Shown: one piece after another, positions 1 to 6,346 of the stretch | Position numbering within the stretch: position 1 is the stretch's first letter | Layout: the number at the start of each line of letters is the position of its first letter | The notes under the pieces: model-generated | Database searches by the model: none | Seen by the model: only the letters and a program-made list of their open reading frames with translations | What the model was told of the DNA's origin: nothing | DNA from: Streptomyces sp. A0958 | GTDB lineage: Bacteria; Actinomycetota; Actinomycetes; Streptomycetales; Streptomycetaceae | Length of the DNA stretch: 64,000 nt | Direction: 5' to 3' | Assembly (NCBI RefSeq): GCF_004795035.1 | Contig: NZ_SSBK01000015.1 | Span: 1 to 64,000, forward strand | Program-made: the position numbers and the translations under genes

Positions 1-1
1 C

Positions 2-1021
2 ACCCCGCCGCCGGCGTACGGCTATCCGCAGGCGCCGCCGACCGGTCAGCCGACCGTTGGTCCGGGCTACCAGGCGGTGCTGCGCTACCGGGCGCCGGAC
101 GGCAGCGAGCAGCAGCTGATCCGCCGCTCGGCGCCCGGTACGCCGCACCCGGAGTGGCAGATGCTGCACGAGCTGCGGGCGATGAACGTGCCTCCGCAGC
201 AGGTCATCGAGTTGCACACGGAGCTGGAGTCGTGTGAGCTGCCCGGTGGTTACTGTGCGCGGATGATCCGGGAGACCTGGCCGCAGGTGCGGATCACGAG
301 CGTCGCCCCGTACGGCACGGACCACGCCAGCCGGCAGCAGGGCATGCAGCATCTGCTGACGCACCAGGGCGAGTTGCACCAGGTGGCGGACGGCCCGGCG
401 AGGCCGGCCCCGGTGCGGGCGCCGCTGCCGCAGATGCAGCCGGCGCCGCCGGTGCCGCCGGAGGCGATCGCGGAGGAGATGCTTCAGACGTTCGGTCCGC
501 AGGGTGTGCTGCGTTTCGATCAGCGTGCGGTGTCCCGTCAGGGTGTGCCGGAGATCGTGGCGCGGACGCTGGTGTGGGCGGGTCTGCCCGCCGACTTCGG
601 GCCGTTCTTCTGGGCGCAGCCGGGTCAGCCGGTGGTGCCGACGCTGGCGGAGCTGGCCGCGCAGCGGCAGGTGCAGCCGGCGTCGGACGCGGGGGCGTAC
701 CTGGTGATGGGTTCGGACTTCGGCCGGGCGATCTGTGTGCAGTACGGGACGGCGCACATCGTGGCCGTGCCGGTTGAGGCGGGCCCGGGTGGTGCGCCGG
801 TGCCGCCGCAGTTCGTGAACACGGGGCTGCCGGAGTTCACGCGCTGCATGGCGCTGCTGGGCCGGATGTGGCGGCTGCGCTACGGCCTGAACCCGGAGCA
901 GGCGGGGCGCTGGACGGTGGACTTCCAGGCGCAGCTGGTGGCGCTGGACGCGGCGGCGCTGGCGTCGCCGGAGAGCTGGTGGTCGGTGCTCCTGGAGCAG
1001 ATGTGGGACGGGCTGATCTGA
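2..1021 (+). CDS. Deaminase-like / SUKH-4 domain protein (5' end missing)
   Basis: The reading frame is open from base 2, so the start lies upstream; the first visible residues are Pro/Gly/Gln-rich. Counting from the GTG at 77, residues 30-65 carry a zinc-deaminase-like pattern: His47-Thr-Glu49, then Cys53 and Cys60, as in the nucleic acid/nucleotide deaminases of polymorphic toxin systems (XOO_2897-like family). After a Pro-rich linker (about 110-135), the C-terminal 180 residues resemble SUKH-4 (SMI1/KNR4 superfamily), a fold common in immunity proteins. Deaminase and SUKH on one chain is a known streptomycete arrangement, and its physiological role is unclear. A strong terminator follows at 1039-1077. 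Domain calls are from memory of family patterns, and the deaminase assignment is less certain than SUKH-4. Confidence 0.72.
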   Translation, partial: TPPPAYGYPQAPPTGQPTVGPGYQAVLRYRAPDGSEQQLIRRSAPGTPHPEWQMLHELRAMNVPPQQVIELHTELESCELPGGYCARMIRETWPQVRITSVAPYGTDHASRQQGMQHLLTHQGELHQVADGPARPAPVRAPLPQMQPAPPVPPEAIAEEMLQTFGPQGVLRFDQRAVSRQGVPEIVARTLVWAGLPADFGPFFWAQPGQPVVPTLAELAAQRQVQPASDAGAYLVMGSDFGRAICVQYGTAHIVAVPVEAGPGGAPVPPQFVNTGLPEFTRCMALLGRMWRLRYGLNPEQAGRWTVDFQAQLVALDAAALASPESWWSVLLEQMWDGLI

Positions 1022-1038
1022 CCGTTCGGTACGGCGGG

Positions 1039-1077
1039 CGTGGTGCCCCGGTCCCTTTCGGGGGCCGGGGCACCACG
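1039..1077 (+). terminator. Intrinsic terminator
   Basis: A 13-bp perfect inverted repeat (1039-1051 with 1065-1077) lies 18 bp after the stop of the SUKH-4 gene. It is followed by a run containing several T residues. Confidence 0.8.
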
Positions 1078-1138
1078 CCTTCGCTGTTTGTGATGCCGGT
1101 CGCTTCCGTCCGGAAAGCGCCTCATTGATTCAGACTTC

Positions 1139-1169
1139 TTGACCAATTGCCGCATCCTTGACGTATTGC
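1139..1169 (+). promoter_or_regulatory. Candidate promoter of the coiled-coil protein gene
   Basis: TTGACC (1139-1144) and TATTGC (1164-1169) are separated by 19 bp, upstream of the ATG at 1218. The -35 is good and the -10 is weak. Confidence 0.35.
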
Positions 1170-1217
1170 TCGATGGTCCGTTCCCGGAGCCGGGAAGATC
1201 GGAAAGAGGCGTCAAGG

Positions 1218-2111
1218 ATGAGTTCTGCACCGGTGTCCGCGCACGGCTTCACCGGCGTACGGGGTCGTGGGTACCGCCCGGAGCAGGTGGACCGTGCGGT
1301 GGCCGCGCTGTCCGCGGAGCGGGACGAGGCCGCGGCGGGGGTGGCGCGGCTGACGGAGCTGGCGGAGCGGCTGGCGGCGGAGTCGGCCCGGCTGGACGAG
1401 GCCGTCGCCCGGCTGGCACCGCAGGACTACGCGTCGCTGGGGGAGCGGGCGCAGCGGATTCTGGCGCTGGCGGAGGAGGAGGCGCAGTCGGTGCGGGGCG
1501 CCGCGCAGGACGAGGCGCAGGCGGTGTGGGACGAGGCGGACGCGGCGGCGCGGGCCCTGCGGGAGTCGGCGCGCGCGGACGCGGCGGCGGTGCGGGCGGC
1601 GGCGGTGGGCCGGGCCGATGAGGTGGTGGCCGCTGCGGAGAGTGCCGCCGGGGAGGCGCTGGAGGCTGCCCGGCTGGAGGCGGCCGGGCTGCGCGAGGAG
1701 GCGGAGGCCGCGATGGCGGCGACCCGCAGCCGTACGGCGAGTGTGCTGGCGCATCAGGAGCAGGAGCACGCGGAACGGTGGGCGGCGGCGGAGGGGGAGA
1801 TGGCGGCCGCGGAGGCGGCGCAGGAGGCGACCCACGCCGAGCTGCTGGAGCGGGCGCAGGCCGGTCTCGCCGAGGCGCGGCGGCTCCGTGCCGAGGCGGA
1901 GGAGGCCGCGCGGCACGGGCAGGAGGACGCGGAGGCGCGGGCGGCCGAGCTGATCGCCGGGGCGCGGATGCGTGAGGAGCGGGTGGTGCGGGAGACCGAG
2001 CGGATTCTGCGGGAGCACGAGGAGGGCCGCGAGGAGGTCCGGGCGCACATGGCGCACGTACGCAGCTCGCTCGCGGCGCTCACCGGGCGGGTCTCCCCGG
2101 GGCAGGACTGA
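1218..2111 (+). CDS. DivIVA/FilP-like coiled-coil protein (often annotated cellulose-binding protein)
   Basis: 297 residues. The N-terminus (GYRPEQVDRAV at about 14-24) resembles the membrane-targeting start of DivIVA-type proteins. The rest is almost entirely Ala/Glu/Arg heptad-like coiled coil. Streptomyces proteins of this class (Scy, FilP and relatives) build cytoskeletal assemblies and organise polar growth; many orthologues carry the label cellulose-binding protein. The ATG at 1218 follows a GAAAGAGG ribosome-binding sequence; a longer in-frame extension back to 1158 has no such signal and overlaps the promoter region. The gene is convergent with the MarR gene, only 24 bp between stops. 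The exact function is not deducible from sequence. Confidence 0.7.
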   Translation: MSSAPVSAHGFTGVRGRGYRPEQVDRAVAALSAERDEAAAGVARLTELAERLAAESARLDEAVARLAPQDYASLGERAQRILALAEEEAQSVRGAAQDEAQAVWDEADAAARALRESARADAAAVRAAAVGRADEVVAAAESAAGEALEAARLEAAGLREEAEAAMAATRSRTASVLAHQEQEHAERWAAAEGEMAAAEAAQEATHAELLERAQAGLAEARRLRAEAEEAARHGQEDAEARAAELIAGARMREERVVRETERILREHEEGREEVRAHMAHVRSSLAALTGRVSPGQD

Positions 2112-2135
2112 CCGCCTCCTCGGGAGGGGGACGGG

Positions 2136-2591
2136 TCAAGGGCGGGGCCAGGGGCGCTTGGAGAGTCCCTCGATGCTGGTGTTGAAACGCTTGAGGTAGC
2201 CGGCGAAGGCGGCGATGTCGTCGTCCGGCCAGTCGTGCATGACCTGGTCCAGGGACCGGACGACGCGTTCGCGTTCCGCGTCGAGGAGCTTCGTGCCCTC
2301 GTCGGTGATGCGGAACTTGCGGGCCATGCCGCCGTCGGGGTCGGCGATGCGTTCGGCGAGCCCGGCCCGGGTCACGGCGGCGGTCTGGCGGTTGAGGGTG
2401 GAGGCGTCGAGGCCGAAGGCGTCGCTCAGTTCGCCGTTGGACATGGGGCCCTGGACACGCAGGCGGCTCAGCAGGATGTACGCGCTCCGGTCCAGGAGGG
2501 CGTACTTGTGGCGCCCGCCCCGGTGATCGGCGAGGCTGTGGCGGCCGAGCAGCATCTGCTCGTACTCCACCTCTTCTGTGGGCCTGGGCAT
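2136..2591 (-). CDS. MarR-family transcriptional regulator
   Basis: 151 residues, the usual MarR size. A winged helix lies in the centre: the pattern LLSRLRVQGPMSNGELSDAF, then helix-turn-helix and a DGGMARKF wing around residues 40-95. The ATG at 2591 is preceded by a GGAGG ribosome-binding site. An in-frame extension to 2753 would run across the divergent promoter and is rejected. It is transcribed divergently from the MFS exporter at 2774, the classic MarR-efflux arrangement, so repression of that exporter and of itself is inferred. The inducing ligand is unknown. Confidence 0.85.
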   Translation of the reverse strand: MPRPTEEVEYEQMLLGRHSLADHRGGRHKYALLDRSAYILLSRLRVQGPMSNGELSDAFGLDASTLNRQTAAVTRAGLAERIADPDGGMARKFRITDEGTKLLDAERERVVRSLDQVMHDWPDDDIAAFAGYLKRFNTSIEGLSKRPWPRP

Positions 2592-2670
2592 GTCTGCGGC
2601 CTCCTGCCTTCTGCGCCGGGGGTCGGTGGAACGGCGGGTTCCGGGTGGCGGGTCCATTCTCGCATGGAGT

Positions 2671-2720
2671 GTGTATGGGGCACATAATGTGTATGACGCA
2701 TTGAGCATGTACGATGCACG
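2671..2720 (+). promoter_or_regulatory. Divergent promoter/operator region, marR-MFS
   Basis: This is an unusually AT-rich patch between the divergent MarR and MFS genes. It contains two copies of TGTGTATG about 18 bp apart, the short inverted pair TGTG/CACA, a CATAAT box (2682-2687) and a TACGAT box (2710-2715) suited to a Streptomyces -10 for the MFS gene. The operator role is inferred from position. Confidence 0.4.
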
Positions 2721-2773
2721 TCGCTGTCCCGGTAGGCGGGACCACGACCCCACCCCTCAAGGAGTCCCACCTC

Positions 2774-4228
2774 ATGGATGCCCCCCAGCCGACAGCGAGG
2801 TCAGGCGGCGTCGTCGCCACGCTGGCCTTCGCCGGCACCGTGGCAGCGATCATGCAGACCCTGGTCACGCCTCTCATCGCGGAGCTGCCCAAGATCCTCG
2901 ACACCACCTCCTCCAACGCGGCGTGGGTGATCACCGCCACCCTGCTGGTCTCCGCGGTGTGCGTGCCGGTCTCCGGCCGGCTGGGCGACCTGCTGGGCAA
3001 GCGGCGGATGCTGCTCGTCTGCGCGGTCCCGCTGATCGTGGGTTCGGTGGTCTGCGCGCTCTCGTCCACCGTGGTCCCCATGATCGTCGGGCGCGGCCTC
3101 CAGGGCATGGGCATGGGCATGGTGCCGCTCGGCATCGCCCTGCTGCGTGACGTGGTGCCCGCGGAGAAGATGAGCTCGTCCATCGCCCTGGTCAGCGCCT
3201 CCCTCGGCATCGGCGGCGCCCTCGGCCTGCCGATCGCCTCCGCGGTCGCCCAGTACGCGAACTGGCGGGTGCTGTTCTGGGGTTCCGCCGCGCTGGCCCT
3301 CACCATCTTCGCGCTGATCTGGTTCCTCATCCCGGACGTCCCGGCCGCCGCCAAGGGGCAGCGCTTCGACGTGCCCGGCGCCCTCGGCCTGGCCGCCGGC
3401 CTGGTCTGCCTGCTCCTCGCCGTCTCCAAGGGCGCCGACTGGGGCTGGGCGTCCACGACGGTCATCGGCCTGTTCGCCGCCGCCGTCGTGGTGCTCGTGG
3501 CCTGGGGCTTCTGGGAGCTGCGGACCACCGATCCGCTGGTCGACCTGCGCACCACCGCCCGCCCCCGGGTGCTCATCACCAACCTGGCGTCGCTCTTCGT
3601 CGGCTTCGGCATGTACGCAGGCATGCTGATCGCGCCGCAGCTCCTCCAGTTCCCCGAGGCCACCGGCTACGGGCTCGGCCAGTCGATGCTCCAGGCCGGT
3701 CTGTGGATGGCCCCCGGCGGCATCATGATGATGATCGTCTCCCCGCTCGGCGGGAAGCTCACCGACGCCCGCGGCCCGAAGTTCACGCTGATCAGCGGCG
3801 TCCTGGTCATCGCGGCCGCCTACGGCCTCGGCATCCTGCTGATGGGCTCCGCCTGGGGCCTGATGGTGTTCCTCATGGTCAGCAGCAGCGGCGTCGGCCT
3901 CGCCTACGGTGCGATGCCCGCCCTCATCATGAGCGCGGTCCCGGCCTCCGAGACGGCCGCCGCCAACGGCTTCAACACCCTCATGCGCGCCCTCGGCACC
4001 TCGATCGGCGCCGCCGTGATCGGCGCGGTCCTCGCCCAGATGACCACCGAGGCGGGCGGCTTCACCTTCACCTCCGAGGCCGGATTCCGCATGGGCCTGA
4101 TCTTCGGCTGCGGCGTCGCCCTGATCGCGGTCGCGATCTCGGCGTTCATCCCGGCGGTACGCCGCTCCGCCACCGGTGAGAAGGCCGAAGCGGCCGCCCC
4201 GTCCGAGGTGGCCACGGTCAGGAGCTGA
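2774..4228 (+). CDS. MFS drug-efflux transporter (DHA2/EmrB-QacA type)
   Basis: 484 residues with about 14 predicted membrane helices. The family motif A is visible as GRLGDLLGKRRM at residues 68-79, between helices 2 and 3, and a motif C-like GLPIAS segment follows helix 5. These proteins export drugs or metabolites in exchange for protons. The ATG at 2774 sits behind AAGGAG; a longer form from 2714 has no ribosome site and overlaps the promoter. The gene is divergent from a MarR regulator, which probably represses it. The substrate cannot be told from sequence. A near-perfect terminator follows. Confidence 0.88.
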   Translation: MDAPQPTARSGGVVATLAFAGTVAAIMQTLVTPLIAELPKILDTTSSNAAWVITATLLVSAVCVPVSGRLGDLLGKRRMLLVCAVPLIVGSVVCALSSTVVPMIVGRGLQGMGMGMVPLGIALLRDVVPAEKMSSSIALVSASLGIGGALGLPIASAVAQYANWRVLFWGSAALALTIFALIWFLIPDVPAAAKGQRFDVPGALGLAAGLVCLLLAVSKGADWGWASTTVIGLFAAAVVVLVAWGFWELRTTDPLVDLRTTARPRVLITNLASLFVGFGMYAGMLIAPQLLQFPEATGYGLGQSMLQAGLWMAPGGIMMMIVSPLGGKLTDARGPKFTLISGVLVIAAAYGLGILLMGSAWGLMVFLMVSSSGVGLAYGAMPALIMSAVPASETAAANGFNTLMRALGTSIGAAVIGAVLAQMTTEAGGFTFTSEAGFRMGLIFGCGVALIAVAISAFIPAVRRSATGEKAEAAAPSEVATVRS

Positions 4229-4246
4229 CCCGGTCCCTACCCGGCC

Positions 4247-4288
4247 ACTGCCCGGTGCCGGCCTCCGCGGGGGCCGGCACCGGGCAGT
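4247..4288 (+). terminator. Intrinsic terminator after MFS exporter
   Basis: A 17-bp perfect stem (4247-4263 with 4272-4288) has an 8-nt loop, 18 bp after the MFS stop. Confidence 0.88.
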
Positions 4289-4475
4289 TCGCGTTCCGGT
4301 CCGGTGAAGGCACCTGCCTGGCTACCGGATGCACTGATCGACCCGTGGAAGCAGTGGCCCGGGTGCCGGGGCGTTACCGCACCGCGGCAGCTCGCCGTGC
4401 GAGCGGAGGATGCGGCTGTTGTGCCGGCCGATGCCTGCGCGGTGCTGCGGGCGGCGGGCCAAGGGGCCGTCTGCG

Positions 4476-4793
4476 TCAGGCGCGCGGGTCCGTGGGGTGC
4501 GAGCCGCTGGTGGGGCCGGCGGCCGGGCCGGTGCCGCGGGTGCGCGGGACGTTGTTCTCCTTCTTCTTGCGCGGGATCAGGCCGGCCAGACCCAGGAGGC
4601 CGACGAGGCCCCACAGGCCCCAGCCACCGCTGCTGTCGTCCTTGTCGTCGGTCATGTTGGGCTCGTTGGTCGGGGTGGGCGCGGCAGCGACGGAGATGCC
4701 CGCCTGTGCGGTGCCGGTCTGGGCGAGGGCGGGTGCGGCGGGGGCCAGGAGGAGTGCGGCGGTGAGGCTGAGAGTGGCTGCGGTGTGTCGCAT
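4476..4793 (-). CDS. Small exported WGxxGxxG-type membrane-anchored protein
   Basis: 105 residues. A signal peptide (MRHTAATLSLTAALLLAPAA, cleavage near ALA-QT at about 28) is followed by a short polar Thr/Asp-rich segment. Then comes a Gly-Trp-rich hydrophobic stretch of the WGLWGLVGLLGLAGL type ended by RKKK, at about residues 58-78. This matches the WGxxGxxG anchor family found in actinobacteria and cyanobacteria, which probably marks small envelope proteins. About 28 hydrophilic residues follow the basic stop-transfer. The ATG at 4793 has AAAAGGAAC upstream. Function is unknown. Confidence 0.7.
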   Translation of the reverse strand: MRHTAATLSLTAALLLAPAAPALAQTGTAQAGISVAAAPTPTNEPNMTDDKDDSSGGWGLWGLVGLLGLAGLIPRKKKENNVPRTRGTGPAAGPTSGSHPTDPRA

Positions 4794-5192
4794 GTCTTCT
4801 GTTCCTTTTCTTCTCTGTGGTCTGCCGGATTCCGGGTGACGTGCCGGTGGCACGGGCCCCTGCGTGTCGCCGCGGTCGTCGTAGCCCGGTCGGCGTCGTG
4901 TCCGGCGCGCAGGTGCCTGCGCCTCTTCATCTCCCTGCATCCGGTCCGCACCCGCAACCGCACATCGCCCGTCCGGCCCCCCAGATCGGCGACGAGGGGC
5001 GGCGATCCCGCCGCGGCCGGGACCGGCCATGCAGGTGAAGGACGGGGAAACCCGCCCCCCGCCCCCTCTCCGACGCGGCCCGGGCGGGGGCGCCCCCGTA
5101 TCCGCGGTCTCCTCGCCGCATCGAGGTCCCGCCGGGCCTGTCGGGGGGCCCTCGGGGTTCCCCCGTACCGCCGCCAACCGGGCCGGTCCCCG

Positions 5193-5260
5193 CCCAGGGG
5201 TGTGAGCCCCTGGGTGCAGCCCCTGAGAGACCCGTCCACCCAGGGGACCAGCCCCCTAGG
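5193..5260 (+). promoter_or_regulatory. Duplicated operator-like palindrome
   Basis: CCCAGGGG-N6-CCCCTGGG (5193-5214) is repeated as CCCAGGGG-N6-CCCCTAGG (5239-5260), 46 bp start to start. The 6-bp spacer length is kept but its sequence is not. An extra half-site, CCCCTGAG, lies between them. Because the arms alternate, the RNA could also form mutually exclusive hairpins. Conserved geometry favours a dimeric repressor site. Confidence 0.5.
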
Positions 5261-5341
5261 GGTAGCTCCTTACACCGGGCCAGGGCGTGATCGTCCCGCC
5301 GGAGGACGTGCCCGCACGACTCCGTTCCGTAGCGTGTTTGT

Positions 5342-5418
5342 CGTACCGCAGACGTACCGCAGACGTACCGCAGACGTACCGCAGACGTACCGCAGAGGTG
5401 CCGCAGAGGTACCGCGGA
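5342..5418 (+). repeat. 11-bp tandem repeat array, seven units
   Basis: Five perfect head-to-tail copies of CGTACCGCAGA (5342-5396) are followed by two degenerate ones (5397-5418). The period is about one DNA turn. The array begins where transcription from the TAGCGT box (5330-5335) would start, so it may form part of the leader of the ABC operon. Confidence 0.85.
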
Positions 5419-5557
5419 CGGGCGGACCGCAGGGGGCAGGGTGGGGAAAACCCCACCGCAAGACTGCGCCGGGCACCAGCGCGCCGGACCCCCTCCAGCC
5501 AGCAGACTTCACAGCAGACGGCGACGAGCCGTCGCTGACCGACATAGGAGAAAAACC

Positions 5558-6346
5558 GTGACAACGGCTGTAACCATTCCCAGGCACGGGGGCACTGGAG
5601 GGCGTACGGCCGTGGCTGCGCGGGCGCGGCAGGTCGTCAAGGCGTACGGGACGGGGGAGACCCGGGTCGTCGCGCTGGACCACGTCGACGTGGACATCGC
5701 CCGTGGGCAGTTCACGGCGATCATGGGCCCGTCCGGCTCCGGAAAGTCGACGCTGATGCACTGCCTGGCCGGTCTGGACACCGTGACGTCCGGTCAGATC
5801 CACCTGGCCGAGACCGAGATCACCGGCCTCAAGGACAAGAAGCTCACCCAACTGCGGCGCGACCGCATCGGGTTCATCTTCCAGGCGTTCAACCTCCTGC
5901 CGACGCTCAACGCGCTGGAGAACATCACGCTGCCGATGGACATCGCGGGCCGCAAGCCGGACGCCGGGTGGCTGAACCAGGTCGTGGAGACCGTGGGCCT
6001 GGCCGGCCGGCTCAAGCACCGCCCGACCCAGCTGTCCGGCGGGCAGCAGCAGCGCGTCGCGGTGGCGCGGGCCCTCGCCGCCCAGCCGGAGATCATCTTC
6101 GGCGACGAGCCGACCGGGAACCTGGACTCGCGGGCCGGCGCCGAGGTGCTGACGTTCCTGCGCAAGTCCGTGGACGAGCTGGGCCAGACCATCGTCATGG
6201 TCACCCACGACCCGGTCGCCGCCTCCTACGCGGACCGGGTGCTCTACCTCGCCGACGGGCGCATCGTCGACGAGATGCACAACCCCACCGCCGACCAGGT
6301 GCTGGACCGCATGAAGGACTTCGACGCGCGCGGGCGGACGTCATGA
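5558..6346 (+). CDS. ABC transporter ATPase, MacB/LolD type
   Basis: 262 residues. Walker A GPSGSGKST (57-65), signature LSGGQQQR (159-166), Walker B IIFGDEP (179-185) and the H-loop His217 are intact. The stretch FIFQAFNLLPTLNALENITLP is diagnostic of the MacB/LolD group, which powers FtsX-like permeases acting on periplasmic or membrane substrates. The GTG at 5558 follows ATAGGAG. The stop overlaps the permease start (ATGA at 6343-6346), so the two are translationally coupled. The elaborate upstream region (5193-5418) suggests specific regulation. The substrate is unknown; cell-envelope stress or peptide efflux is typical for the family. Confidence 0.9.
   Translation: MTTAVTIPRHGGTGGRTAVAARARQVVKAYGTGETRVVALDHVDVDIARGQFTAIMGPSGSGKSTLMHCLAGLDTVTSGQIHLAETEITGLKDKKLTQLRRDRIGFIFQAFNLLPTLNALENITLPMDIAGRKPDAGWLNQVVETVGLAGRLKHRPTQLSGGQQQRVAVARALAAQPEIIFGDEPTGNLDSRAGAEVLTFLRKSVDELGQTIVMVTHDPVAASYADRVLYLADGRIVDEMHNPTADQVLDRMKDFDARGRTS

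Larger units (their letters stand above)
4794..5557. other. Long non-coding region upstream of the ABC operon
   Basis: 764 bp with no convincing gene on either strand. The left part holds the leader of the minus-strand WGxxGxxG gene. The right part holds a duplicated palindrome (5193-5260), a TAGCGT -10-like box (5330-5335) and an 11-bp tandem array (5342-5418), all oriented towards the ABC transporter operon at 5558. Confidence 0.7.

Noticed and set aside
5342..5418. CRISPR array
   Set aside because: The 11-bp units are contiguous with no spacers, far too short for CRISPR repeats.
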